Part shown: positions 1 to 9,327 of the stretch, one piece after another
How the letters are laid out: each line of letters starts with the position of its first letter
How positions within the stretch are numbered: the first letter of the stretch is position 1
Origin: Methylicorpusculum sp.
Lineage (GTDB): Bacteria; Pseudomonadota; Gammaproteobacteria; Methylococcales; Methylomonadaceae
Direction of reading: 5' to 3'
Assembly (NCBI RefSeq): GCF_030651835.1
Contig: NZ_JAUSBX010000004.1
Location: 1-64,000 of the forward strand
Length of the DNA stretch: 64,000 nt
Program-made: the position numbers and the translations under genes
Notes under the pieces: generated by a model
Databases searched by the model: none
What the model was told of the DNA's origin: nothing
The model's input: the letters and a program-made list of their open reading frames with translations, nothing else

Positions 1-96
1 ATCATTACGGCAAATCAACAGGAATTGGAGGAATTACGTAAATTGCGGACTGTTAATCGTACCTGGATAAAACCAGTTGCAGAACCGATACAATAA
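1..96 (+). CDS. C-terminal tail of an unidentified gene (partial)
   Basis: From base 1 a forward frame stays open for 31 codons and stops with TAA at 94-96. The residues are charged and leucine-rich, then end in a proline-containing tail (RTWIKPVAEPIQ). No start is visible, so it could be the end of a gene entering from the left. It abuts the decayed transposase that comes from the other direction, so it may be a fragment left by the same rearrangement. I do not recognise the family. A chance open frame of this length is possible. Confidence 0.3.
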   Translation: MITANQQELEELRKLRTVNRTWIKPVAEPIQ

Positions 97-1080
97 TTTT
101 CTAAAAACACTCTTATGGAGGCAATATGGCTGGTCGATTTCGATTTGCCAGCGCCAGTAGTACCATAGCGCAATAGTCGAAGCATCGACATCTTTTACAT
201 TGGTCAATAGCAACCATTCCGCCAACACATCACCTTCGTCGGACAAGACGCGACTGACCACCAGCCTTGCCGCTACAGGAATGCCAGGCACAGCCGGCTT
301 TTTGCTTTTCTGCTGACTGGGTTTGGCGGGACGGGTTAGCGTCACATCGGTTTCTGCCACCCACTGCCAATAAGTCTGACCCTGATAACGGACTTCCCGA
401 GTCTTGCTGAACGCCAGCCCTTGCGCCACGGCTTTACAAGCCATGGGCTTAGCCTGGCAGTCCACTTTGGGATTATCCTTGACGCGTACCAGCCAGTGGC
501 TATCCGTCGCTTCCCAGCGGCGGATATGGCCGATGGAATCGCCTTCTCGATCAATCAGGTGGACTAATGGCTTGGCAAAACCTTGTCCGTCCAAAAACTG
601 AATGCAGTCGCTGACTTCATCCAAATGATTTTGGACGATGGGTTGAGGGGTGGCTTCCTGATAGGTCGAGAAACTCCCTTCGCTGCTAACCAGTCGCTGC
701 GCTACCGGCGCCAAGGGCTGTCCCGTTTGGTCGCTAATAATGAGGCTGGTTTGCAGATCGTAGCCGATGTCGGTGTCATGGGTGATCGCGTAAGTGTCCG
801 GTTTGTTGGCATGTTTGTAACTTAAGCGGGACCAGTCATGGACGCATAAAGCGAAGTTCATGCAATGAGCCAAGATGCCGTGGTGCGCGGCGACCGTGAG
901 CGGTTCTTGGCGCTTCGAGAGACTGACCGATTCGTTTTGGTAGAAGCGCCACGCCGCTTGAGTGCTGGCAAAGCTGCTGATTTTGTCAGGCAACGCTTTT
1001 AATCCAGCACTCAGGCGTTCACTTGAATTCATGTGTTCAATCACCAAGCGCTGGTAGCGGTCGTTTAGGCGTGAGTCCAC
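34..1080 (-). pseudogene. IS4/Tn5-type DDE transposase, C-terminally truncated
   Basis: The protein matches the Tn5-like branch of IS4 transposases. It has an N-terminal DNA-binding region, the first catalytic Asp in THDTDIGYD, the second in LIDREGD, and the signature Y(2)R(3)E seen as YYWRWQIE. In intact members the glutamate is followed by IExFFKxLK and about 100 more residues. Here homology stops just after WQIEID, around base 133, and the last 32 residues are an unrelated read-through. The total of 348 residues compares with roughly 450-480 for the family. The gene is therefore very unlikely to be active. Its 5' end faces the broken HDOD gene, so the insertion and that truncation are probably one event. 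Confidence 0.75.
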
Positions 1081-1150
1081 GCCGGATAGGCTTTTTTAAA
1101 ATCATGCGGCATCATGCCAAAATTTACGAAAAGTTGTGTAGATACTTATG
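115..1150 (-). mobile_element. Remnant of an IS4/Tn5-family insertion sequence
   Basis: The element is inferred from the transposase remnant and from where the neighbouring genes lose homology. On the right, the HDOD protein stops resembling its two paralogues at about base 1159. Just outside the transposase, bases 1132-1140 read AGTTGTGTA, close to the inner part of the Tn5 outer end (ACTTGTGTA). The full 19-base match is only about 11 of 19, so this end is tentative. On the left the transposase breaks near base 115-133 and no matching terminal repeat is clear, which suggests loss of the left end. Confidence 0.5.
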
Positions 1151-2175
1151 CGCAGCAAGGGGATCGTTTCTTCAAGCAACGTAAAGTCGATGTCGTCTTC
1201 TCCTTGTCGTTCTGCGAAATACAGCAGGGGAATGATGCCGATATCGCTAATCAGGCCGGCTAAAAGTGCATCCTCCGGATTAACATCATGGGTTTGCTGG
1301 GCTAAAACAAAACTCAAACTGGATAAATAAAGGCTTTTTTTCCATAAGCTTTGCATCGCTTTCATCAGTTTTGGATTGTTGCTCTTGAACAGTTGCTTGA
1401 GACTGATGCCCAAGACTAAACTGCGCGTTGCGTTCAGTCCTAGTCGCGTTACTGCATCATGGCAGTTTGTCACCGGCGATATGGGTGAGTACAAAGGGCT
1501 ATTGGCAATTTGAATCAAACTGCCCGTGATGGCCGGGTCAACCTGAATGATGCGCGCGGCCGTGGCGATGTCTATTTCCTTGGCCATGGCCTGTTTCAGC
1601 TTTAAGGCCACATCCGGCAAGGTAGGCAAGGTCAGTTTATTTTCCCGGTAAGCCTTGGCAAACTTGGCGAAAAACAGTGATTCGTTGATTTGTTCAGGCA
1701 GTTCCAGGTCCTGAATGACGACATATTCTTCCTCTTGTTTACTCTGGCTTGTCCAATGGGCGATCAGATCTGCCGAAACTTCAAGAATCTTCACGTAGGA
1801 TTGGGCTACACCGGAAGCGCCGAATTTTTTACCGCTGTTAATCGGCAGGTGGGCTCTAAGAGAATCCGCCTGAATTTCAAAAGGAGCTGCGCCGTCCGGC
1901 AGCATCGTCAGGGTTCCTTCAAAAAGGTACCAGACCGATGACGTGGCTTGATGAATGAGAAACAGCGTGTCACCGGCAGCATAATGAAGCGTTTTATGGG
2001 GTAATAGCTTCACTGTCCTGGTATCCAGTCCTCTTATCGGGACAAATCGTTGAAGAACAGGCAAAGGTTGCTCTGTTTGTTCGATAAAACAGGGACTGTC
2101 CACCACCGATTTTGTGACTAATGAGTGTTTTACCGCAACCGCTTTCGCGTTAAAAAACTGTTTTAAATACTTCAT
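1102..2175 (-). pseudogene. CNB-HDOD protein, third of three paralogues, 3' end lost
   Basis: The N-terminal third resembles a cyclic-nucleotide-binding (cNMP/Crp-like) beta-barrel, followed from about residue 175 by an HDOD domain (LPTLPDVALKLKQAM, then DPAITGSLIQIANSP). HDOD proteins are signalling proteins related to HD phosphohydrolases that usually lack the metal-binding residues. It is closely related to the two genes upstream, at 4 bp and further. The paralogues run to 426-439 residues; this one stops at 357. After LLEETIPLL the sequence becomes unrelated and ends at 1102, next to the IS4 remnant. It may still make a shortened protein, but the end of the HDOD region is missing. Confidence 0.7.
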
Positions 2176-2179
2176 CGAA

Positions 2180-3499
2180 TCAGCCTGTAAACAGCTTCAT
2201 TGTCTCGCTGATTTGCTGTTTGGCGTCCAACAAAATCTGCAGTGACAAGTCGGGCGAAAGTATCTTCTTTTCGAGCTTCTGAAAAGCCGGTAGTGTGTTG
2301 ATCAACGGTAATTCGCCTTTTTTTTGACTTGCCAGAATATTGTGAAATTTTGCCAGAACGACGATATCGTTGATATCCAATGACTCACTGGTGTTATTAA
2401 ACCAATTTTCAGTACTGACCGGAACCTTTTTTAAACTATCAGGAAATTGCCATTTCTCAAGCATGTACGAGCCCAATTGGCCCTGTATTTCCGGAATCGC
2501 TTCGTCAAGTTCACTGATGAGATAGCTTTCTGCCGGTAAACTGTCTGCGTAAATCAAAATGGGTAATATACCGATGTTATGCACCAGTCCGGCAAGCAGC
2601 GCTTCTTCAGGATCGACTTTATTGATGTGTTTGGCCAATATGTAGCTCAAGCTTGATACTTTGACGCTTTGAACCCACGCCTCCTGCATGCGTTTTTTCA
2701 TTAAGGGCGTGCGGCTTCTGATCAGGTTCTTCATGGTGAGCGCTGTAATCAGATTGCGTGTAGCACTTATTCCCAGCCGGTTGACGGCATCCAGGCAGTT
2801 GGTTATCGGGCTAATAGGGCGATAAACCGGGCTGTTGACTACCTGGATTAATTTGGCGGCGATGACCGGGTCGAGATTGATGAGTTTGACAAATTCGGCG
2901 ATGCCTATGGTGTCCGTATTCGCTTGCCGGATCTTAACCGCGACGTCGGGTAGATTAGGAATATTGAGTTTCCCCTGGGTCAAATTATCCATAAACTGAT
3001 GGGCAAAAACATTTTGTCCCAGCGTCTCATTTATTTTGAGTTTTGCCGGTAGCTTGTTAGCAGATTGCGGTTGTTTTAAAAGTGTTCGGGGAAGGTAAAG
3101 AACCGTGACCTGGGATTTGGCAATGGCGGTCAAGTGATGAAACCGTTCACTCGATAATGGATATAAAGCTTTCATGGTGTCTGACGAGACCATTTGAGCA
3201 TTGCCGTTATTCACTTCAAGATAGGCCTCTCCGCTGGCTAAATAGACAATCGAATCGGTCTCTTTGCCACTGCTGAAAATAACCATGCCGGGATTAAACT
3301 GACAGCTCTTTATTTTCAGCTGCTTAAGGGCTGCGTCATCCAGATACTGGCCAACCGGAATTAAACGCTTCAAGAAACTGACAGGCACTGAAACTTGAGT
3401 GCCGGATAACGTCATGTCTTGGATTTCTTCCTGCGAGGAAGGTTCAGTCTTGTTTGATGGTGGGGGTAGGGGCTTTTTTTTGAAAAATGACCAATCCAT
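2180..3499 (-). CDS. CNB-HDOD signalling protein, second paralogue
   Basis: This 439-residue protein has a short basic, proline-rich N-terminus (FFKKKPLPPP). A Crp-like sensor barrel follows at about residues 45-125 (PGMVIFSSGKETDSIVYLASGEAYLEV). An HDOD domain spans about residues 175-370 (IPNLPDVAVKIRQ, LDPVIAAKLIQVVNSP, NRLGISATRNLI). It is cytoplasmic, with no signal peptide or membrane span. The shared order and 5-20 bp gaps with its two paralogues point to one transcript read leftward from about 4.8 kb. The ligand of the sensor part cannot be read from sequence. HDOD proteins in other bacteria affect motility, biofilm and stress signalling; a specific role here is not supported. Confidence 0.75.
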   Translation of the reverse strand: MDWSFFKKKPLPPPSNKTEPSSQEEIQDMTLSGTQVSVPVSFLKRLIPVGQYLDDAALKQLKIKSCQFNPGMVIFSSGKETDSIVYLASGEAYLEVNNGNAQMVSSDTMKALYPLSSERFHHLTAIAKSQVTVLYLPRTLLKQPQSANKLPAKLKINETLGQNVFAHQFMDNLTQGKLNIPNLPDVAVKIRQANTDTIGIAEFVKLINLDPVIAAKLIQVVNSPVYRPISPITNCLDAVNRLGISATRNLITALTMKNLIRSRTPLMKKRMQEAWVQSVKVSSLSYILAKHINKVDPEEALLAGLVHNIGILPILIYADSLPAESYLISELDEAIPEIQGQLGSYMLEKWQFPDSLKKVPVSTENWFNNTSESLDINDIVVLAKFHNILASQKKGELPLINTLPAFQKLEKKILSPDLSLQILLDAKQQISETMKLFTG

Positions 3500-3519
3500 A
3501 AGCGGTGAGTTTGCTAAAG

Positions 3520-4800
3520 CTAGATAGAAAAAGCGCGTTTTGCTTCGTTGATTTTGTTTTGCGCGTTATGCAGTATGTGTAATGAATTTTCCGGTGAAAG
3601 TTGAACATGATCCAGTTTACTGGCTGCGGGTATAGAGGTGATGGCGGGAAGTTGGGCCATGTCAGCGGTACCGATTTTACTGTGCAGTCTGGATAGCACG
3701 ACGATATCAATCAGGCTCAGTTTATCCTGAGTATGTTGATACCAGTTTTCGGCAAATGAAGGAATCACAACAAGTTCTTCGGGGAAATCCCATTCGCGTA
3801 AAATATTCATTCCGACCGGTCCTCTAATATAAGGGATAGCGTCAATCAGTTCTTGTTTGGTGTAATAATTGTCAGGCAGATTCGCAGCGTAGGTCAAAAA
3901 AGGGACTAAACCGATATCGCAGATTAATCCTGCCAACAAGGCTTCTTCAGGGTTGACTATTTTGGTTTCTGCGGCAAGAACATAACTGATACACGACACA
4001 TAAACACTTTGCCGCCAGATGCTTTCCAGCAGTTTTTTGATGGCGCTATTTTTGGCTTGGAATATGTCTTTAATGCAGAGTGAAATAACCAGGTTTTGTG
4101 TGGCTTTAAGCCCTATGCGGTTGACGGCTTCCAGGCAGGTTTTAGCGGGATTGACCGTCACGTAAAGAGGGCAATTGGCCACTTGTATGAGTTTTGCAGC
4201 AATCACAGGATCGAACTGAATAATCTTGACAGCCTCTGCAATGCCGATGTCTTTCTCCATGGCTTTGCGTAGTTTTAAGGCTACATCCGGCATGGAGGGT
4301 ACCGGGATATCCTCTTCCATGTAGTTTTGAGAAAACGTTTGTATCAGGTGGCTGTTGCTTAACTGGGCCGGAAAATTCAAACTTAATGAATGGTGGGGTT
4401 CGGACGGTTGCATGCTCATGATTTTTTGAGACACTCTGAGTATGCTGACATCGGTTTTTGCTTCTGCTTTCAACGTATGCTTGATTCCGCTGGACAGCGG
4501 AAACTTGGCTTTTGCAGTGTGAGCCTCAACTTCATAATTTTTTCCGGCATCATCTGAAATAGAGACTTTGCCGGATAACAGATAGTAGGCGCAATCGGCT
4601 TGATCACCCTGATTAAATAAAATGGACTTGGCAGGATATCTCTCGGCTTTTCTATCAGTAGCGAAGGACTCGAGTTTTTCAATACTCAGACTTCTGATGG
4701 GAATTAAGGTCTTGAGGATTTCAACAGTTATATTTTCCGCCTCAATCGATTGAGGATGTTTTGTTTTATCGCCTTTGGAAAAAAAATTCTTTAACGACAT
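3520..4800 (-). CDS. CNB-HDOD signalling protein, first paralogue
   Basis: First gene of the leftward three-paralogue operon, 426 residues. The layout matches its siblings: basic N-terminal MSLKNFFSKGDK segment, Crp-like barrel at about residues 30-115 (SILFNQGDQADCAYYLLSGKVSI), and HDOD domain from about 155 (VPSMPDVALKLRKAM, FDPVIAAKLIQVANCP). No catalytic HD pair is evident, as expected for HDOD. The start ATG is at 4798-4800. The three genes differ enough that the duplications look old, except that one copy has been damaged by the IS4 insertion. Confidence 0.75.
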   Translation of the reverse strand: MSLKNFFSKGDKTKHPQSIEAENITVEILKTLIPIRSLSIEKLESFATDRKAERYPAKSILFNQGDQADCAYYLLSGKVSISDDAGKNYEVEAHTAKAKFPLSSGIKHTLKAEAKTDVSILRVSQKIMSMQPSEPHHSLSLNFPAQLSNSHLIQTFSQNYMEEDIPVPSMPDVALKLRKAMEKDIGIAEAVKIIQFDPVIAAKLIQVANCPLYVTVNPAKTCLEAVNRIGLKATQNLVISLCIKDIFQAKNSAIKKLLESIWRQSVYVSCISYVLAAETKIVNPEEALLAGLICDIGLVPFLTYAANLPDNYYTKQELIDAIPYIRGPVGMNILREWDFPEELVVIPSFAENWYQHTQDKLSLIDIVVLSRLHSKIGTADMAQLPAITSIPAASKLDHVQLSPENSLHILHNAQNKINEAKRAFSI

Positions 4801-4970
4801 GCGGATTGCCTTGGAAACACTGAGATGAGGTTAATATACAGGGAGCAATTTTTGCAGGCTAACTTTAATTTAACCCCTTCATTGAGTGAGTCTCAAAAGT
4901 CGGTAGCTAAAAAATATTGTTGGAGTATAGCAGAATGATGGGCTAACTTTACTCAAGTCAATGTTTCAGG

Positions 4971-5132
4971 CAGCAATTCCCTGTTTGATATTTTCAGCGT
5001 CATTTTGGGCTGGGGAAAGCCTTTCGAGGAACGCCGTAAACCCCTCTTTGGGGTTTGACGGCAGCATCCCTGATGCCGACATCCTCGTAAAGTTTCGCCC
5101 AACCCCTTTTTCCTTCAAATTGATAATTGCTG
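4971..5132 (+). mobile_element. Family 1 MITE-like element, copy 1
   Basis: A 162-bp non-coding element begins CAGCAATTCC and ends GATAATTGCTG, so its ends are inverted repeats. It shares its whole length with copies at 11.7 (inverted), 46.5, 55.7 and 58.5 kb. Hallmarks are AGGAACGCCGTAAACC, then a hairpin around GGCAGCATCCCTGATGCC, then CGTAAAGTTTCGCCC. It is flanked by ATGTTTCAGG (4961-4970) and ATGTTTTAGG (5133-5142), a likely target duplication with one mismatch. It lies in the otherwise empty gap of about 490 bp between divergently read genes. Confidence 0.8.
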
Positions 5133-5288
5133 ATGTTTTAGGAGTCTGTTTTTCTTTGTTGATACAGATGTCAATGCTCAACCCGGGTTGCATCTGAAAA
5201 AGAACGATTAACAGCTGTTTTTACGTTGCTTGTAATATTGCTTTATTAAGCGCTTTAATCGGCAACTTATGCTGTAGAACAGGAAATA

Positions 5289-6992
5289 ATGAACGGTAAT
5301 TTAAAAGATTCCAGTGCGGGTTCAATCTCGGATTTACCATTCGACCTCACCAAGCCGTCATTGCTTGATTGGTTGAACGGATTAAATTTACAAGATCCTG
5401 AAAAGGCTTGCTGTATGCTTAATGCTGTCTTGAATCAGCTAAACGGCTTGTCTCTGCCGATTAAATTTAAGTGCCAGTTATACGAACAAATCAGTCCGGT
5501 TGCGGATAATCTGGTTGATAAGATTGACAGAGTATTACTGGATACAAAGTTTCCGGTAACGAATGATGAAGCCGCTCAAATGGAGGTCGCAGTCAATATT
5601 TTCAGGGCTTTGTTTACAGGTTTGCTGGCAATAGGATCGGAACTGGATAACAAGGCTAAAAGTGTATTTACGCGTCAGGAACAGGTGCTTGTTTTATATC
5701 TGGCGTTGCACGCTTCAGCTCAAATTCAGTTACTAACGAAGATGATGTATGCCGAATTGGAGGATCATTTTTGGGCGGAATGCTATCGCGTTTTCAAATG
5801 GGCTGAAGAATTGGCCCTGATTGATGTGATGTTAACTGACTTAACTTATAAAACCAGGACAATTGATGCGGTTTTCAAGAATATTCTTATTTTTGAAGCC
5901 TGTGACTGCCAAAGTTTGAGTCCACGAGAAATGAAAGGGCTCAAGGAGTTGTTGGAGGCTTATGTTGATTATGCTCATGTCGAGGACACCGTTGAAGTGG
6001 ATGTTTTACAAAATACTTACGGCTTTAATTTTGAAAATGAGACTGCACCTAAAAGGATAGCGGAGCATGATTCTTTTAGCCGGTATTTAGATGTTTTTCC
6101 TGTCGCCATGCAAATCAATAAGATGCTGCCTTTAGAGCCGGGAGTGAAAACAGCTCAGCAAAAAGCAATAGGGACGCTTTTAGTTAAGGCCGTAAATTCT
6201 TTAAGTCTGGTGCATAGTCGAAAATACAAAAGGCTTGTCGCTCACGGCGAGATAAGTGCCTATTTAGGGTTAGGCAGCATTGTTAATTATCTGGCGGCCG
6301 GGCATGAGAAAACGATTAGCAAAAAATTACCTTTGCCTCTTGTCGAGCAAGAAGAAATGCTGGGTTTTTGGAAAGTGCCGGATTTGGATTTAGTGCCTTT
6401 AGATACAGAATTCGATTACCAAAAAAAGCAACCGCAATTTTCAAAATCCAAGCCTAAAATCCCATGGCCTGACTTAGGAAAAGATCATGGTAATAAGACA
6501 CCGGTATCAGGCGCGGGTGATAAAGCGGAAGCGGATAATCCGGCCGCTGCGGGAAGTCCCGAGGTTGATTTTGAATTTATTGATACCAGTATAAAAGGAT
6601 ACGGTTTCATAATGAAGCCGCAAGAGGGACGTGTAAAAGTCGGCGAACTTTTAGGCATTAAACAGAATCAGGGTAAAAGGCTGGAAATTGGTCTTCTCAA
6701 AAGAATCAATAAGCTGGATAACCAGTCCATTCGATTGGGCATTGAATTGATTGCGCTGGAATCCGAAGCGGTATGGTCAACCAGTTCTTCCTCAGTCCTT
6801 AAAGAAGGTTTTTGGGCTGTATTCATACCTAAAATTACAGCCCTACGGGTCAGAGACAGTTTACTTTTGTCATCCGGAATCATGAGAACTGGCCAGACTG
6901 TTAGTTTTGAGAGAAAAGGTCAATTGATGACATTTAAGTTGGGCAGGCTGATGCATAAAACTTCAGCGGGTGATCATTTTGAGTTGGTTTAA
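5289..6992 (+). CDS. Large hypothetical protein with a PilZ-like C-terminus
   Basis: A 567-residue protein without signal peptide or membrane spans. Residues 1 to about 370 are helical and leucine-rich with no family I recognise. Then comes a low-complexity linker (about 375-430: QKKQPQFSKSK, GAGDKAEADNP). The C-terminal 120 residues look beta-rich and end in a barrel-like segment (VGELLGIKQNQGKRLEIGLLKRINKL, then LGIELIALESE) reminiscent of PilZ-related domains. The canonical RxxxR and DxSxxG c-di-GMP motifs are not visible, so binding is not claimed. The start is supported by AGGAAA at 5281-5286. The gene is divergent from the HDOD operon, which hints at a shared signalling context. Confidence 0.6.
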   Translation: MNGNLKDSSAGSISDLPFDLTKPSLLDWLNGLNLQDPEKACCMLNAVLNQLNGLSLPIKFKCQLYEQISPVADNLVDKIDRVLLDTKFPVTNDEAAQMEVAVNIFRALFTGLLAIGSELDNKAKSVFTRQEQVLVLYLALHASAQIQLLTKMMYAELEDHFWAECYRVFKWAEELALIDVMLTDLTYKTRTIDAVFKNILIFEACDCQSLSPREMKGLKELLEAYVDYAHVEDTVEVDVLQNTYGFNFENETAPKRIAEHDSFSRYLDVFPVAMQINKMLPLEPGVKTAQQKAIGTLLVKAVNSLSLVHSRKYKRLVAHGEISAYLGLGSIVNYLAAGHEKTISKKLPLPLVEQEEMLGFWKVPDLDLVPLDTEFDYQKKQPQFSKSKPKIPWPDLGKDHGNKTPVSGAGDKAEADNPAAAGSPEVDFEFIDTSIKGYGFIMKPQEGRVKVGELLGIKQNQGKRLEIGLLKRINKLDNQSIRLGIELIALESEAVWSTSSSSVLKEGFWAVFIPKITALRVRDSLLLSSGIMRTGQTVSFERKGQLMTFKLGRLMHKTSAGDHFELV

Positions 6993-7171
6993 TGTAATTT
7001 GAAATAAGAGATGACGATGGTTTAGTTTGTGTAAGGGGTACTGATCTGTCGGAAAGTGTGGACAAATGCTGGCGTGTCATTTACATCGCTCATTCGATCG
7101 CATAGCGAAAGAGTGTTTGAAAATTTGATGAAATCTGATTAATAACCATAACTTTAACAATAGAGGATATT

Positions 7172-7597
7172 ATGAAATCTAAAAAGCTACTTATTATTGG
7201 TGTGACCGGTTTAATGGCATTGGCTGGCTGTGAAAAATCTGAAGATACCGAAGCGGCAAAGACTGAAGCGGTTCTACAAGCGCCTGCTGAGGTTAAAAGT
7301 GTCACAGAAGTCGTTCCAGCTCCTGCCCCCAGTGAAATCATAAGCGAAGCCGTAGAAACGGTTAAAGAAGTTAATGATGAAGCCGTGACGTCAGCTCAAG
7401 GTGCCGTTGAACAGGCTGCCGAGGTTCAATCTCAGGTAGTTGAAGGCGCGCAGGACTCTGCTGCAGCAGTAAACGAGAGTGCAGCTCAGGCCGTTGATGC
7501 ATCCAAAGATGCAGCATCCAGTGCACTTGATGCGACTTCAAAAGCGCTTGATGAGCTGAAGCCTGCACCAGTTGACGAAACTAAACCGACTCAATAA
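7172..7597 (+). CDS. Small alanine-rich lipoprotein
   Basis: A 141-residue protein with a lipoprotein signal: MKSKK, hydrophobic core, lipobox LAGC with Cys at about residue 20. The acylated Cys is followed by Glu rather than Asp, so outer-membrane sorting is expected. The rest is an Ala/Glu/Val-rich heptad-like stretch (VEQAAEVQSQVVEGAQDS) likely to form long helices in the periplasm. A GAGG ribosome site precedes the ATG. The gene stands alone between oppositely oriented neighbours. The exact function is unknown; helix-rich envelope lipoproteins of this kind are common. Confidence 0.7.
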   Translation: MKSKKLLIIGVTGLMALAGCEKSEDTEAAKTEAVLQAPAEVKSVTEVVPAPAPSEIISEAVETVKEVNDEAVTSAQGAVEQAAEVQSQVVEGAQDSAAAVNESAAQAVDASKDAASSALDATSKALDELKPAPVDETKPTQ

Positions 7598-7773
7598 CCG
7601 TTTATTAAAGCGTTTGATACTCAGGCATAGGGACATGCCGTTTTAAATGCGGCTTAAGAATTTACAGGCAAATAATGTCAGTTATTGGCTCTTACTCATC
7701 CGCCTGCACTTGATTTGAAATTAGTTGAGATTTACTAAAGAGGGTTTGAAACAGGTTTAAATCCTGCTGATCT

Positions 7774-8700
7774 TTAATGGATTTTAGAGATGTCAACCCC
7801 GGTTTTCTCTAAAATTGCACGGCGTAATTTTTCTGCTTCCGCTACTTTTTGCATTAAGTCCGGTTCAGGGCAGTACTTGCCTCTGAAACGTTTAATGCCT
7901 CCGGTTTTTCTTTCGTTGATCACTTCAATGATGGTTTTCCAGCCAATTTCCGTAGCATCGTTTGCGAAAGCAAAAACCATGGCCAAATCGCAGATATTGT
8001 TGATTAATCTGGGAACGCCAGCCGTGTAATAAAAAATGGCGGCACAGGCTGATCTGTTGAAAACTTTCTTGGTGCAACCGGCGGTCGCTAAGCGGTGTTC
8101 TATGTACTGTTCAGTTTCTTCAAAATTAAGCGGGGTCAGATGGTATTCGATGGAAATACGCTGAGCAAACTGGACTAATTGGGGGTCATTCAATTTATCT
8201 ACGAGTTCAGGTTGTCCAACCAGGATAAGCTGCAGCATGATCTCGTGATGAACATTGATATTGGAGAGCAGACGTAATTCTTCCAGTGTTTCAAGTTCCA
8301 TGTTTTGCGCTTCGTCTACGATCAGCACGACTCGGCGTTTTTTCTTATTTTGCTCATTGATAAACCGGACGAACAATTCGTAGCGTTCCGCCTTGTTTTT
8401 GGTGTCGTGGGTGATGTTAAAAGCCCCAAGAACCCAGGTCAGCAGATCTCCAAATGCGCTATGCGTGTTCGTAATGACGCCAACGGTGCATTGATCTTTA
8501 ATTTTGCCCAGCATGCTCCGGATCAAAGTGGTTTTTCCAGATCCAATTTCACCGGTAATCACAGTAAATCCTGCATGACTCATCAATCCGTATTGCAAGG
8601 TACTGAGTGCTTTTCGATGCTGAGGACTGAGAAATAAAAATTCCGGGTCGGGAATCAGGGAAAAAGGTTTTTTGTTGAGTCCGAAGTATTTTGTATACAT
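7774..8700 (-). CDS. ExeA/GspA-like AAA ATPase
   Basis: 308 residues. It opens with the family-typical MYTKYFGLNKKPFSLIPDP, has a Walker A (GEIGSGKTTL, about residues 51-60) and a Walker B (VVLIVDEAQNM, about residues 124-134), with sensor and arginine regions after. This is the ExeA-type ATPase. In type II secretion ExeA carries an added membrane and peptidoglycan-binding part, which this protein lacks. A short form like this is also found with exosortase (PEP-CTERM) loci. No secretion or exosortase gene is adjacent, so the partner is unknown. It lies alone in a leftward transcription unit. Confidence 0.75.
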   Translation of the reverse strand: MYTKYFGLNKKPFSLIPDPEFLFLSPQHRKALSTLQYGLMSHAGFTVITGEIGSGKTTLIRSMLGKIKDQCTVGVITNTHSAFGDLLTWVLGAFNITHDTKNKAERYELFVRFINEQNKKKRRVVLIVDEAQNMELETLEELRLLSNINVHHEIMLQLILVGQPELVDKLNDPQLVQFAQRISIEYHLTPLNFEETEQYIEHRLATAGCTKKVFNRSACAAIFYYTAGVPRLINNICDLAMVFAFANDATEIGWKTIIEVINERKTGGIKRFRGKYCPEPDLMQKVAEAEKLRRAILEKTGVDISKIH

Positions 8701-9067
8701 GATTGTTCTCTAGCAAACCAATTGGTATTCATGCAATTGATTTAATTAAACATCCTATTATTTCCAGTTGAAGGGCAGCGGTTCTGTTGAGCATAATCAA
8801 TTTGCCATTCACTTACTTGAAACGGGTAGCCTCAGTTTTCAATGGAAAGGGACTAATTATCGATGATATTGACTGCTTAAACGCATCGACATGCACAGCT
8901 GAACCTTTTTTACAAAAATTATAGCCGACAATTGGGGAGTAAGGTGAAATGCATCTGTCAGCACTAACGTGCGAAATTATAGCTCATCTGTCTTATTAGG
9001 CGTTCGTTTTCGAATCTTGCGCCCAGTATATACAATCGGCCGGAATTAAACAGTGATAAACTTAACC
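8701..9067. other. Intergenic region with no recognised feature
   Basis: AT-rich sequence between the divergent ExeA-like ATPase and the carbonic anhydrase. I found no RNA gene, no convincing terminator and no coding pattern. It leads into a degenerate repeat. Confidence 0.4.
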
Positions 9068-9269
9068 GCATCTTAAGTCCCGGCATTGATATAAGTAGTA
9101 ACCGCCTTTTAAAGAAGAACCGCTCAAAAGACCCTTGAACCTTAATGGTCAAGGTTTTGATGTTTCGCTGCCTGAGTCTGCCGTCAAGACTTCATGGATG
9201 AGGTCTCAGGCTTTTAAGGCTGACGCCAACCTTCAAAGCCACATTAAATGTTCAAACCGGGAATGGCTG
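9068..9269 (-). repeat. Possible degenerate family 1 element
   Basis: The right edge TCAAACCGGGAATGGCTG (ending at 9269) resembles the family 1 terminus TCAAACTGGGAATTGCTG. The interior (CTGCCGTCAAGACTTCATGG, then CAGGCTTTTAAGG) follows the reverse-oriented copy at 11.7 kb loosely. The left edge is uncertain and the length is too great for a clean copy. It is probably an old, eroded member. Confidence 0.3.
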
Positions 9270-9327
9270 GTTTTATAATCAACGTCAACTGTGATTATTG
9301 TTAATGCTGTATAAACAGAGGCAGACT

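Noticed and set aside
109-116. ACTCTTAT near the left break of the IS remnant, resembling part of the Tn5 end
   Set aside because: Only 8 bases match and the orientation is not consistent with a terminal repeat of this element, so it is probably chance.
583-825. Open frame of 80 codons opposite the transposase
   Set aside because: It lies wholly within the transposase remnant on the other strand and has no ribosome site or recognisable motif.
7741-7775. GGTTTAAATCC resembling a tRNA T-arm
   Set aside because: No acceptor, D- or anticodon arm can be built around it.
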